Origin: Antrodiella citrinella
Lineage: Eukaryota > Basidiomycota > Agaricomycetes > Polyporales > Steccherinaceae
DNA: 63,692 nucleotides
Reading direction: 5' to 3'
Assembly (NCBI GenBank): GCA_004802725.1
Contig: SGPM01000147.1
Span: 1 to 63,692 of the forward strand
Positions 35,996-48,097 of this stretch are shown piece after piece. The notes beneath the pieces are model-generated. The model was not told the origin of the DNA and did not search any database. It saw nothing but the letters and a program-made list of their open reading frames with translations. Each line of letters opens with the position of its first letter. Position 1 is the stretch's first letter. A program made the translations under genes and the position numbers.

Positions 35996-36608
35996 TCTGA
36001 CAGCAAAGCTGAGAGTGAGAGGGCGACCAAGCAATTTTTCGAAAAAATCTCAGAAGAGCGTAACCATGAGACCTAAGTACTCCTTTGTTATCATGAATCT
36101 TGACTATGGATTGTGCGGCTAGCGATAAGCGTGTCAATGAAAGTTGAGAAGGGTGGGTGATGGCATTCCTTTTGAGTTGTGCTGATAAGGAAACGTCAGA
36201 ACCACGTGCGGAAAGTTTCTTGAAGGACCATCGTGATACAGAGCGGCTCTTGAATACATCCACAGTGGAATTCTGCGAACTTTCTTGTGACAGAGGGATG
36301 CCCATAGGAAGGTGTAAGTCTGAGAACTGATCACAAGACATCATTGCAGCCTACATCGGAGCTTAACACAACGATTTGGGATGTAGCTTGCACGTACACA
36401 ATGTAGGACTACATGCACCTTTGAACATGCCGTTATGCAGATACCGATCGATGGTATCAGATACAGCATCGACAGAAGTGCAAGGATAGCGACAAGACTA
36501 GGATATCACAGCAAGCTGGAAAGCATTATTCAGCACAGCGGAGTCGTGGATAATAGATACGACTCACTATCCAGCAGCGGCCTGAGGTCATTCTTACTGT
36601 ACCTACTT

Positions 36609-37083
36609 ACTTCATGTTTCAAGAACGCACCTCTACTAAGCACTGCACCGACGAGGTAGAGTGAGACTGAGTGATTGCCTCGCACATGCCAATAGGGGTA
36701 CCTGTGATGGAGGTGGGACGTATGCTCCGGTAGCGTCTGACTTGTTTCTCGTAGCCACGTATCGGGGGACGATGGCTGTAGATGACGGGCGCAAATATTA
36801 CATCGGCCATCGGGTCTGTTGATTTGTTGTCTTGTCGTAAAATGTCATCCAGATAACACCGCCGACGAATGTATACATATGATGGATATTCAGCACCATC
36901 GTGAGCAGACTGTGATTTTTATCAGCAGCTGATGAGAAATCGGGTCCACAAAATTCGGAACGTACCTGTGAAATGGCCTCCGAAATATACCAGGTTCCGT
37001 AATGCATAATATGCGCCTAAAGGTCTAAACACCGACTTGCCTCCGTAGATCGATACAGAAGATATTGAGGACAAAGCGTCCAT
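36609..37083 (-). other. Possible small unrecognised gene
   Basis: From an ATG at 37007 the frame MHYGTWYISEAISQ joins over a clean intron (gtacgt..tcacag, about 36910-36965) to SAHDGAEYPSYVYIRRRCYLDD..ADVIFAPVIYSHRPPIRGYEKQ. It reaches another donor-like site near 36703, after which the frame soon stops. A competing frame from 37083 (MDALSSISSVSIYGG) overlaps it. The consistent splice suggests coding sequence, but I know no family and the ends are unsure. The rest of 35996-37203 shows nothing else. Confidence 0.3.
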
Positions 37084-37203
37084 TACGGTCAATACAAAAT
37101 GAGTGAAGATATCAAAGCAGACATGGGAGTGGTATAATACAAATGTGTTACCAATAGTACAGGTATGAATCCTTTCCGAGCTCCACGACGGAGAAACTGA
37201 ACA

Positions 37204-38760
37204 TTATGAGATGTACACCTTGCGAAGTTCCGCAAATTGGACTCTTTCGCCCGATCGCGGGCACGTAACAACACCATTGTTCTTCGCTGCCATGTCTTCT
37301 AGAATCTAGTTATGGAGTGAGCTGTTGACTCAAGGTAAATAAGATGACAGTGACAAACCTCTCTGGAATAGATATGTCCGGTGCCAGGGAAGGCCAACGG
37401 CGGATTGTTCTCGTCCATGATTCGCCCAGTGAGCCTGCAAACAATAGTTGAGTTGACGTGGTGGCTAAACGGTACCTCTATGGCAAGGTGTCCAAGGGAA
37501 CCGTCGCAAACTGGACAATCTGAGTTCTTCGTCACGTGGTCGTAACACGCTGGAAGCTTCAATGAAGCGAGTCCAGCGTACATCGCGAGATGCAAGAGAG
37601 GCTCCGTGGGCAAGGTGCTCAGGTTGTATATGGACAATCTGAACGATTGAACGAGACTTGTCCATCGGGCAGGATCATACAAACGCTATACGTGCAATTT
37701 AGCGTTGCAATGGACGAACTTTACACGGTGCGTACCTTGTAAGGCCCGAACGCTCTTTCGGGAGGAATGGCGAGTAGTGCGGAAGCCTGGGTAATTTGTG
37801 GTAGATGTGTTTCTTGCCATGACACCAGGTACTTCTTCTGATACAAAATTGCCTCATCTTGCTTCCGGTCTCGAGCGAGCTCGATGTATTCTTGGAAGCG
37901 AAGGTCGAACTCTAGAGGATTCTGGCATAGGTTACCGTCAGAATAGAATGTGAGAACGATCAACCTCCGTTTGCCTGACCTTGACTTTACGCAATGCGGC
38001 TTTGTTCTCGCTGCACCAAGACAAGGCCTCAGTGCAACTGCATCTCTTGAGAGCCTCTTCGATGCGTCTGATTTCGGAAAATAGCTCGATATCCACCAAA
38101 TTCTTGGAGAAAGAATTATTGGCAAAAAGGCGCGCAAGTTGGAGGGAGTGATCTCACCTCGATGCCCCTGTCACGGGCGATCTGTTTCGCCGTTTTCTCT
38201 TTCCCCATCCTAAGACACCAGTCCACTAACCATCTGTCGAGACGGGTATCAGCCCAGCGCGAAAACTCTGGTTCACTTTCGGTTTGCAGTGCCTCAACGG
38301 TCGCAAGATGTTGCGATCGTTCCCGCATGACCGTCAATGTTGGAGTTCCTGAGGACTCTTGTAAATCAGAAAGCTAGAATAATGGGCGGTCAATATCACG
38401 CGAACCTGACAAATACTCATATGAACACACACTTTGCGCTTCAGGTTCTCTATGCGGGAGATCATAGCATCAATGTTCTTCAAGTTCGTGGTATCATCAG
38501 GCCTCTTCTCGCTGCCCGCTGCCTGTGTTCGCTTAGCAAGTTCACTGGCGGACGATTGAACAGCGCCGAGTTCCTTTTCAATGTGCTTTTGCGATGCCCT
38601 GAACACTTTCCGGTAGTTCTCGTACGGTACCTGTGTATTGAATATTGAACGAGGTCAGCTTTTGGCCGCTGTTTCCCTGGTGATCAGGCAACACGCTCAC
38701 CCTCGTGAACGGCTGTTCGAACAGCATTATTCCATCGGTGTTGAGCTTATGTCCAGCCAT
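37204..38760 (-). CDS. GID9: GID/CTLH E3 ligase subunit Gid9/Fyv10 (MAEA)
   Basis: Catalytic RING-type subunit of the GID (CTLH) ubiquitin ligase, which in yeast degrades gluconeogenic enzymes. Starts MAGHKLNTDGIMLFEQPFTR, then VPYENYRKVFRASQKHIEKEL, ENLKRKV, a LisH-like helix RLDRWLVDWCLRMG and the CTLH part DIELFSEIRRIEEALKRCSCTEALSWCSENK. The CRA part includes LEFDLRFQEYIELARDRKQDEAILYQKK and FGPYKRLYDPARW. The degenerate RING reads CPVCDGSLGHLAIEVPFSHHVNSTIVCRLTGRIMDENN, LAFPGTGHIYSRE, then after an intron MAAKNNGVVTCPRSGERVQFAELRKVYIS and stop at 37204. At least six introns. The 6-phosphofructo-2-kinase 3.8 kb away acts on the same metabolic switch, but linkage is probably chance. Confidence 0.93.
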
Positions 38761-41526
38761 AGATATCTAGAAAGGCCCGTCCGAGGCAGTAGTGTAGACG
38801 GGACAGTGAAAGCTAGCAGTGAAATGAAAGCTGTGGTGACCGAACCAAGACCGAAACCGACCGCGACCGATTCGGACCGAACACGTGATTATATGAGCGC
38901 TAACGCGTACACGCGCCCTTCGCCCGCGACGAAACGGTGGACCTTGTTGTTTGTGCGCTCTTACCACACCACTGGCAGTCGTTACGAAAGCTGGTTTTCG
39001 GAGACTTCGCGCGCGCGGCTTATCCGGAGCTGTATGATGTCTCGAAGGTGGTAAGTGTGTGCACTATGATGATCATACGACACAGGCTGAAAATCATCCT
39101 GTCAGAAGCTCCTCGCAGAACCCCTTTGAACGCGACTTGAAAATTTTTGATTGACTTTCTTGGAACAGAAGGTAGGTGTTCAATCTGAATATCTGTCCCG
39201 AACGATATGTTTTCGAGCGTTCTGTAGCATCATCCACACAGCAAGACTTACTTTGTCTATCCGGAGGATCCGCACAATTGCCTCTTCGATACGCGTATGG
39301 CAAGCTCGCTCCCGACAACCACAGACGTTGCACCAACGGTATTGGTGATAGCCTTGATTTACCGAAGTAACCGGACCAGCAAACGGGGTGATATCTAATC
39401 CAATTGCCACACGTCCAACTCACCTCCGTGATCACCGCGACCGTACTGACGTGTCAGTACGGCTCAAACTGGTGAATACGACAGCATGACCTTGTATTCC
39501 CAGTCGGGCACGCGGAATGTAGAATGCTCTCTGGCACCACTCCGTCATGCTACCGTCCGAACTGCGTGTACCTGACGAGCTTTCTGCTTGCCACAACCGC
39601 CGCTGTATGGCATATTCATTGCTCCGAAGCTTCAGGTGATGACCCTCGGGGCGCCCGCTTTCAGCGCGACATTGCCGCCACGTACGTACCTTGACAACTG
39701 CGCACGGATGTTGATCTGATTCACACACATCATTCTACAGCTGCCTTGCTGCCTCCATCCGCCGACGAATACCGTTCTTTTGGTTTCACAGTTATGAGGA
39801 CGAAGATGAGCGATTCTCGATCTCATTGACGATCGCTCGTGATGAGCTCGAGCTTACTCAGACGCGGTGAATATTCTTGTCCGTTGAAACATGAGTGGCA
39901 TGACCATTGACAAGACTTAGAGCTCGACCGTGACGGAGACGCACACACAAATGTCGAAGGACGCCATGGATTACCCAAATTTTGTAACGTGCTGCAAGAC
40001 AATCACAAGCGTCATAGAGCTGCCAGTACGATGGGCCCTGTGAATACCAGCGTCTATCTCACTCGTACTACTAGAGGACATTGATCTAGATTGATAGGAC
40101 TGACGGGAATCCACTTGCACCGAAGGCACATACGCTCAGTCTTTGCGTAAATGGCTCGCTTTGCACTCTACTACATCTCATTGCGTCTAGGTAGTATGTG
40201 GTCGTGTGCCGAAATGGTATACTCTACTTGAACTTCCCGAGATCAGCAGCATCTCAGTTCCGCGCACGTTGCAGGTCTTCGAAGGTTGCACATTGTGGCC
40301 TGTCGGACTTGTCCGTTTCCATTCCGAATTCTATTTGACGCGGAGTGTACACACTAATAATGACATGCACCCATACATATCATCCATGACGCTGATAGGC
40401 ATCCCCTGCTGAGATAGTATCGCAGTGACGGAGGTAACGGATCTTGGTCTTGAGTGAAACATCTGCATGTCAATATTTCGATAGCCAGATAGAAGACTTG
40501 GTAGTCTTGGAAGCTGAGAGTTAGAGGGTGAGTATCGCATGCCTGATGCAAGTCTTTGAGATTACTGATCAAGCTGAGCATGTGTAAGGTCAGACTGGCG
40601 CGTTCAAAACTACCCTCCTGTGTGTGTTTACCTGCGCTGTCAAAGTTCAAATAGTACGATATCGTGATGCTCCCAAGCACCGCAAAAGACATTTGAAGCA
40701 GATTTCGATGTGTCAATATATCACTGGCTTGAGGAAGGGTTTAAGTACTGCCAACTACAGATGGTTTGGAGTCGCCAAAGGCAAAGGAGCAAAGCACGAC
40801 GGAAGCTGACATATCGCACAACATACAGTGTACGGCCTGTGTTTTGTCCTCACAGGTCGACAGAGGGGTCCAAACCTGGGTCAAGCCGCCGGCAACAGTG
40901 CTATGCGGGATAGTATCGCATTTTTCAGCGCTCGCGTGGATGCCACGTGTTATAATTCTGTCATATCCTGGTCTCAGTCTTCACTTGTCGACTCAAGACA
41001 ATCAAGAACATGCTGATCTTCATGCGAGGAGCGCAAATGGGGGAAAGACACATCATCCACATGAGCGAGCATGAGAGCAGTCGGAGAGACTAGACATGGT
41101 TTACAGGAGGAAGTACGTACGCCACATCATCTCACCTGAGATCGTCCTGTGCAAAACGCTACGCATTGCCTTGCAGATATCCCAAGGACTCGATCAATTC
41201 AATCGAGTGTTTGCCGTGCCGAAGTCACCGTTGCAAATAGTGATCTGAAACGTTTCGTGTGACGAGCGCCTTCGCATCCTACCGTGCCAATCTGCGTTCA
41301 CAAATCTTACCTTGTTTCTGTGGTGCAATGTAACGTGTGCCCATCTGGCCTGTGTAGCATTCCGAGATGAGCAGTCTGTACAGTACGCACGGGTGACAGG
41401 ATGCCGCCGGCCAGTAAGTATATAGCTCGTTTGCCAAACCAGTTTACAATTGTCATCGAACTCACAATCCTCCTCATCCTCCCGTGTTCGACGCGATCTA
41501 TTCTCTCCTGCCTTACCCCCAAGTCA
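38761..41526. other. Long stretch without a recognised gene
   Basis: About 2.8 kb. The first 300 bases are the GID9 promoter. Frames such as minus 40354-40716 (120 codons, part hydrophobic: LLQMSFAVLGSITISYYL) and minus 39432-39728 have no motif I recognise. Some gt..ag pairs are present, so an unrecognised or decayed membrane-protein gene around 40.3-40.8 kb on the minus strand cannot be ruled out. No repeat structure was noticed by eye. Confidence 0.4.
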
Positions 41527-42271
41527 ATGGCCTTCAACATGAATCCTTTCACCCAAGGTGGTTGGTCTCAGGCTGGAAATGGCAGCTCTCAACTTTGGGG
41601 CGACGATTCCGACTCGCCTCCCTCCATCTTCGGTGCCTTACCCTCTTTACCTGTGACAACCACTATCCCGAGATCCATGCAGCCCGACAGCGTGACGTTC
41701 TCCTTCACGTCGTTCAACACCACCATTTTGAACTGCGCGGTGCTCGGCCCACAGAAACGCGTCGCGTATCGGATCGTCACAGAGTCCACCGCGCCGTCGT
41801 GCACGATCTTGAAGGACAACGAGAGTCGCAACGTGGCCATGGTTCAATGGGAACCCGGAAACACTCTCGAGATTCGGGGGGTCACTCCTCGTCAGAGAGT
41901 CAAGGACTGGCTCCGGCTCTCCTCTGATAAAAGGTCAGCTTTACACCAATGTCCACAAATTACGCGTTCCTGATCTTTAATCTGTGTTCAGTCACCGGAA
42001 GATGGAAATCAGAGGCATCACATATGCATGGGCTCCGATCGATGGATTCATTTGTGTAAGTCAGATTTTGAACGCGATCGGTATAACGCCAAGACTGACA
42101 TGACCATAGTTATACAAGTCACAGTCATCTGCACCCCGCATCCTGGCTCGCATTGCGAGAGCTCCATCTATGGTCCTCCTCGAGTTGACCCAGGAAGCTT
42201 TACAATGCAGCTTGTTAGAACCGTGCTTGGTGGCTACAGTCATGTTTGTGTGTGGACACAACATCGACTGA
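41527..42271 (+). CDS. DUF6593 domain protein
   Basis: Mushroom-fungus protein family of unknown function. Three exons: 41527-41933, 41992-42055 and 42110-42271. The start MAFNMNPFTQGGWSQ is preferred over the upstream ATG at 41401, whose product would begin with an unrelated hydrophobic stretch. The domain reads VTFSFTSFNTTILNCAVLGP, YRIVTESTAPSCTILKDN, VAMVQWEPGNTLEIRG, RQRVKDWLRLSSDKS, ITYAWAPIDGFIC, then LYKSQSSAPRILARIAR and LLEPCLVATVMFVCGHNID-stop. Alternating strands and the closing LLEPC(x)VATVxxxCGxNID are the family pattern as I remember it. About 210 residues. No catalytic motif; localisation unclear. Confidence 0.82.
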
Positions 42272-42676
42272 GCATTGACTAGCGGTCCATTACTCCCCTT
42301 CATTTGCTTGCGATACCCTTGCAGGTCATTTGCTGAATTTACCCCCCATTGTATCCATTTTATTCCCTCTTTTCTTGATGTAGCACTAGTATATATATCT
42401 ACGCCTCCATTCATGCCTTGTTCTCATGTCTCTAGCTTCGTCAAGCTCTCGTACCTGTATCCTCCATCAAATTGCTACCGGTTGTTTCTGTTACAGCTGT
42501 ATTCGTAGACCTCCTCATAGACTCATCTGTCTGACACAGACGCTATTTATTCATAGATCGGTTGCCGCAGTTGTCGACGTGGGGGAAACTTTAACAGCAT
42601 AACCTTCGTAGTCGACGTCTCTGTGTTCGTGGCGCGAAGCAACGCCAAGGAACCCTAGTCATTATGAATTCTGCGC
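42272..42676. other. Convergent 3' regions
   Basis: A pyrimidine-rich stretch (about 42410-42500) and AT-rich sequence between two convergent genes. No gene seen. Confidence 0.5.
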
Positions 42677-45600
42677 TTACAACTTGACATACTTTGTAAT
42701 CAGCTCAGCAAGCTGATATGAGGTGGCCTCCAGTAGAAAGAGTATGAAAGCAAAAGCGTACAGCTCAAGCATATTCGACAGGTCGGTCCCGTGAAACACA
42801 TGAATAATCAAGTACATACTACACAACCTCGATCGAACGCAAAAACCGATGCAGGGACGCAGCATGCACATGTCGCAGACGAGTGCTCTCCGGGGCGCCA
42901 GACATCCGAATTTGATTTTGAATCTACACAAACCACGTCGGAACTCATCAGCTGATCTCGCCAGTATAACGAGTGCAAGGGAGACGTACGGAGAGTGGCC
43001 GGAACTGGTCGAGACGCAATGTCAACCCTGTAAGCATTTCTGACACCGCAACTTTATGTCGTATATCTTTGCGATCCGGTAGCACGTCCGGAAGGATGGC
43101 AAGGAGTTTGGGTATACTTCGTGCGAAGTCTTCGACTTCAGCTGTGTGGGATGCATCTGGTATAGCATCTGTCCGATAGAACTCCCGCAGCTCAGGTAGA
43201 CGAATCATGGCATGTGCATAATCCAAGAAGACCTATGCTCAAATGAATATCTGTGTCAGGCGAAGAAGAGGGGAATGCTCACCTTTCCTCGGACGTTCCA
43301 GTCACGTACAGGTTGACCGCTGAAACGCTGGAAAAGCTCTTGCAGCAGCGCCATGTCTTTGCGAATGACAACATCTGGAGCCAACTGCATCACAGCGATA
43401 TCGTGTGCGGCATTGTACATGCCCGCCTGCAGGTAGTACTCGTATGCCCCGTAAACATCACTCCGTGACAGTGCGTGAACGGCCTAAACACAAAATGTCA
43501 ACTGATTACGCAAGGGGCTCAGCAGGCTGAACTTACCTTCGCTTCATGAACCCAGGAATCAGGGATACGAAGGCTCCCACAAAGACCTTTGAGCATGTAA
43601 GCGTCCAACGTAGGAGCGGATCGGCATAGAAGCTCCTTGATGGCACTCTTGCGACTGGAGAAGCGTGAGGAATGAGGATTGACAGGAATACAAGATATAT
43701 TTGGCATGAGACATACCCCGCAGACCCCTCGATATGCAATAACACGAAAGCAGCCTCCTGGATGAGACCCAGCCTTTCCAGCTGCATAGCATAACTGTTT
43801 GCCAGCAAGTCGGCACTGGGACTGTGTCCCTCGACGTGGTCATCGGGATCCACATTGCTAAGAGGGCCAGGCTCGCCACGATCAGGTAAGTCCCTGACGC
43901 GCAGGCACCGTGATAGAATGATGTACAGGTGCCAGGACAGACGATAATCCAATGGCGCCGCTCCGTAGGAGAAAGGGATAAGGACATCGGAAAGGGAAAG
44001 GTTTGGCTCAGCAAACAATCGGATGAGAGAGTAGAGGATGTCCGGTGGGTCTGCGCCTTCCGGAGTCTTCCACATTGGGGTGTCTTGGTCTTGGGATGTC
44101 GAGGTCTCCTTGTACCAAGGTATCGGTGAACTCGCGTTGGTCCCAATGCTCTCGTGGTATGCAGCAAAGACATCACTGATTGATGCATCCATACTTTGAC
44201 CGAACCACAGCTGCACACCGAACGCTCGTTTCCAGTCCAGGCCTTTGGCTATTGGTAGGTTGGGGCACCGTTCGGGTCCTGCACCGTTAGAGCCTTCCAG
44301 TATGTCGACGACACCAGCCAGAAGTGCATAGATTTTGCGTACGTCGTCACTGACATGGGCATCCACCCGCTGCTCGCGCCAGAGCGTCAATTGGGCCCTC
44401 AGATCCTCTTTGAAGTCCGCATCCCCGGGACACTGAGAAATCAGAGTGGCCAGCCTGACATTACCAGTATCTATAGCGAGGTCACATGCTTTCGCAATTT
44501 GGTTGCCCGTTAGATACGAGAAGACTGTAGTGGACCACTCTGAATCTGGGTTATTGCGAAGGTCACTTTCAACGTAGGACGCGACGTTGGCCTGCAACCA
44601 TCCCGACAGAGCTTCCTTTCTGTGCAGGTTGACTATTCTCTCTCTCGCGTCCTCAGTTATATCATCGGCGAGGCGTACATCCAGGGGGTCAAACAGAGCA
44701 CGTCCTAATCGGAACAGATTGGCTTCGAAGGAGGTATCGGTAGCGGAGAACAGGGACGCGAAAGAGGTAAATGTGAGGTCGGGAGAAGGATTTGCGCATG
44801 GAATTCCGTCGGCATCCATGACAATGGCGGGGTCTTTGTTCTTGTGCCCCAAGTGGTGTGAAAGCAGTCTGGTCGCTCGTTTCACGGACTCTTCCTGTGA
44901 GGAAGTGAAGATGGGTATGCTGGTAATGTTCACAATGGAGGAGTTGGCTGTTTCAGACCTGAACTCGTATTGAGATTTTGAGCCACTGTATATGTCAAAC
45001 GACCTACGATGAATCTGCAGGTCCGCATAGATGACCTAAATGGGCGAGAGTGCCTCCTGGACCCCAGCCGACGCGGAATGACCGACCCATTGTGAGACCA
45101 GCATCGATCAACGCGTTCTCATTGCCACTGACGGCGGAAGCTGCATTCCCAACACGCGCATATTTTCGGGACGGACGGTATGGCAGAGGTTCCATATCGT
45201 GCGCAAATGACCTTCTCTATGAATGGACTCAGAGGTCGAAGAGTAGGACGTCTGAAGACCTTGTAGAGGACGTACTTGAACAGAATCTGCCCGCAACCCA
45301 TCCCCATCCGAATCCCGACTATGTTTCCGATTGAGTGTGTTCGACAGCGCCAGTTTCTTCACAGACCGCGCCTTGACATGTTCTTCCACCTCTCGCATAG
45401 CTCTTGCTTCCTCTGGGACGCGAAAAAACGCGCTCTGCATCACATGTATCCGATGCGGGTCGACGCCTGCGCCACGGGCCCAAGGGATAATTGTTGGATC
45501 TCCTATAGTTGCTCTAGGTTCCGGCTGTGGCGACGAGTCTTGGAAGTCCTCTTCGTCTTCTCTTTCAGCGTCTTCATCTTCATCCATCCCGTCGCTTGGA

Positions 45601-45755
45601 TGATACTCCTCTTCAGTCCCCATGCCGCTGTCCTCTGATTCCACCGCTCCGTAGACTCCATTGCTCTTCTGCTCCTGCACCTCGACCTCCGCACTCTCTG
45701 AAGCCGACCCATGCTCATCTTCGCTTTCTGAAGCATATGCGCGAAAGCGTGCCAT
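42677..45755 (-). CDS. Nucleoporin Nup96/Nup145C (Y-complex subunit)
   Basis: Structural subunit of the nuclear pore Y (Nup84) complex. Starts MARFRAYASESEDEHG at 45755. An acidic, low-complexity N-terminus (to about residue 100) is followed by IIPWARGAGVDPHRIHVMQSAFF. After an intron come RPSRKYARV and VDAGL-like IDAGLTMGRSFRVGWGPGGTLAHLG, a Nup96 signature. The large exon 43719-44950 carries FEANLFRLGRALFDPLDVRL, RIVNLHRKEALSGWLQ and KRAFGVQLWFGQ (the Nup96 helical domain). Further exons: SAIKELLCRSAP..LRIPDSWVHEAKA, YEYYLQAGMYNAAHDIAV, FLDYAHAMIRLPELRE and a last exon ending at 42677. It begins at the Nup96 part without an FG-repeat or autoprotease domain, so it is not a Nup98-Nup96 fusion. 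The final exon junctions are the least certain part. Confidence 0.9.
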
Positions 45756-46072
45756 AGTGTAGAGCGAGAATAGCGACCAGAGGAAAGGGAGAGACCCAGG
45801 AAGTAGTAAGATACTAAGAAGAACGATATTCAATATTTGAAGTCTTGTTGGTCGCCACGTGGCGATTGACGCTCGAGATCGCCAGAGCGAGATGGCAACT
45901 TTGAAAGTCTTCATGCAGCGACAATCTCTTCTGAGTTTGCGTTGAACGCAATCGTTAGTGTCGTATACTTATTTCTGTCCATGAAGTCGAGGGCTCATCT
46001 ACTTACATCCTCGCAGGCCGTATCTCACAAGATCTTTACTCCAGATCGACATCTGCCACTCTGCTCGGTACT

Positions 46073-47656
46073 ATGAGCAGCAGCCCAAGCGCAACATTGA
46101 CGATTACCACCTTTCCATCAGAGATCTTGGTGGATATATATCTCTACCTCGTCTCATTCTCCTACTGGTCTGTCGTCCGAGGGTACGCTAATGGCGATTA
46201 CCGATGGATTCCTGCCGCGACCCATATCTGTCGTCATTGGCGGACAGTCGCGCTGGAAGCACCTACCCTTTGGTGCATGGTCAATCTGGACTGGCCATCT
46301 GACTTGGTGGTCTTCATGCTCCAAAAGTCAGAAGCTTTGCCTCTGCATTTTTACGCGCACTTCATGGATCGGCGCATAGCAGCGGGCGTGCTGCAAATTG
46401 TTGCCCGCGATCTCTATCGCGCAGAAACTATCGAGCTGCAGTTCGAAGGGATAGACCAATCACTTGCTGCGCCTGCATATGACGCGGATACTTTCGACGT
46501 CCCCCGCCTTCGTCAGCTCAGGCTCCAACGACATATATTAAAACCCTCATCTCTCCTGTTCATATCTCCCCAATGTCCACTTACTTCGTTGGCGTGTCTG
46601 GAGCTGATTGTGTATCCATGGAATGTATGCACGGCGTTCCTTCGGCCCACCCTCACAACCCTCACACTGACGGGCGCGATGACCTCAATCGCATTACTCC
46701 GCGCTTTGGAGTTGATGCCACTCCTTGAGTCTTTGAAAGTGTCTTTCCTTCCGGGGTCCCCCCAAGATGCGATAGAAGATCCACACATTGTTGTTACTCT
46801 TCCATCACTCGACGCGCTTAAGCTTATGGGTGATGTTGAATATTGCGGCGACATGCTACGTCACCTTCATTTTCCTACGATTACCACTTTAACCGTTCTG
46901 CCCGTCGCTCCAGAACGAATGTTGACGACACAACTTTCAATCGAACGACTCTACGCCGCGATGTCCGCTAAGCTCCTTGGACACGATGCACAGGGGAGAC
47001 ACGCCAGACGTCTCAGCAGACTTTCCGTAATCGTTCCCTCATCTTGTGCCGATGTGGGCCAAACGTTCCTAGTCTTCGACAGCAAGATAATTCTGGAAGA
47101 GAACGATCATCATGGGATTGCAATAAAATCGATGCGCGAGCCACAAGCTGCGTCGATAGCATTCAAACTAGGAGGCTCCTTGCATAGAGCCTTCAATTTC
47201 AATCCTCTCAAAGGGATGCTCAGTGCAATGAGCTCTGACCTCGTCGCAGAGATCACTTCTATGATATTATACGGCGGAGGTGGTGTCGTCTTTCCCAATT
47301 CGACATTCTTACCGTTCTCTGGTCTCAACTCGCTCACAATCCCGGTTGATGCGGCTAATCACTATTGCGAACTGGAGATTCTGGGTACAGCATACTTTCC
47401 ACGGCTGCGCTTGGTGTACATCGTACACAATGCCAGAAGACCGCGAGTGCCGTCACGGTCATCCGACTCTATCCGGCGTGGCTTCGTGGACTTCCTGTAT
47501 GGTCGGTTGATCGACAGGAAGACGGCTGGAATTGGTGTCGAACGGCTGGTGGTCGACACTACGGGTTACTTCACCAAAGAGGAAGTTAAAATATTGTCGA
47601 CATGCGTAGCAGAAATGGTTTACAATCATTCCCCCATTCTTCCCCGTTCTTTTTAG
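46073..47656 (+). CDS. F-box protein, single exon
   Basis: An uninterrupted frame of 527 codons. The N-terminus TITTFPSEILVDIYLYLVSF..ITHICRHWRTVALEAPTLWC-type sequence (seen as AATHICRHWRTVALEAPTLW) is the F-box, the Skp1-binding module of SCF ubiquitin ligases. The rest is a leucine-rich, repeat-like region (PRLRQLRLQRH, PLTSLACLELI, LTTLTLTGAM, LLESLKVSFLPG, LPSLDALKLMG) as in the very large F-box/LRR families of agaricomycetes. Its single long exon contrasts with every multi-exon neighbour. It is divergent from the Nup96 gene at 45755, about 320 bases away. Target protein unknown. Confidence 0.9.
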   Translation: MSSSPSATLTITTFPSEILVDIYLYLVSFSYWSVVRGYANGDYRWIPAATHICRHWRTVALEAPTLWCMVNLDWPSDLVVFMLQKSEALPLHFYAHFMDRRIAAGVLQIVARDLYRAETIELQFEGIDQSLAAPAYDADTFDVPRLRQLRLQRHILKPSSLLFISPQCPLTSLACLELIVYPWNVCTAFLRPTLTTLTLTGAMTSIALLRALELMPLLESLKVSFLPGSPQDAIEDPHIVVTLPSLDALKLMGDVEYCGDMLRHLHFPTITTLTVLPVAPERMLTTQLSIERLYAAMSAKLLGHDAQGRHARRLSRLSVIVPSSCADVGQTFLVFDSKIILEENDHHGIAIKSMREPQAASIAFKLGGSLHRAFNFNPLKGMLSAMSSDLVAEITSMILYGGGGVVFPNSTFLPFSGLNSLTIPVDAANHYCELEILGTAYFPRLRLVYIVHNARRPRVPSRSSDSIRRGFVDFLYGRLIDRKTAGIGVERLVVDTTGYFTKEEVKILSTCVAEMVYNHSPILPRSF

Positions 47657-48097
47657 GAGTCTTGACGTCCGTGATAGTTCCTTTCGCTTTGACAGAACTG
47701 TAAGATAGGTAGTTGGGTACAAGATCTGTGATTTCTCGGTATGGTTCATTGGATGGCTTTGAAACAAATTGTACAGATCAGTAGTCACTGGGCAGACAGG
47801 TTCCAGGTCGAGGTCACAGTGCACAAGATCGCCAATGACCAGCCTGTGATGCCGTTGCACGGGCCTGTCTCGGGTGTTGGAAACAATGAAATCTACAATC
47901 GGAGTTGACATACTATGTCCAAGCCTGAAGCGCAATCGGTCGTCCGTCAGCCTGAGGTGGCACAAGGCGCGGAAATAGACCCCGGCTGATTCCGGACTGC
48001 AATCTCGATCTGATCGCACCCGCGTGGCACCAGCATGGCATCGAGTCTCGACATCGCTTGCAAGGAACGTCCAGGGACCACCTATCTATACGAAACT
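47657..48097. other. Intergenic, F-box gene 3' end and PIN4 promoter
   Basis: A minus frame of 186 codons (47459-48019) overlaps the F-box gene end and lacks motifs, so it is not taken as a gene. Nothing else seen. Confidence 0.5.

Noticed and set aside
36545..36562. Sequence close to a phage T7 promoter core (atacgactcactat)
   Set aside because: Only the 14-base core matches; flanks differ, no vector sequence surrounds it, and a fungal nuclear genome has no T7 polymerase. Probably coincidence, though a primer-derived artefact could be checked.
47459..48019. Minus-strand frame of 186 codons
   Set aside because: Runs antisense into the F-box coding exon and has no recognisable motif.
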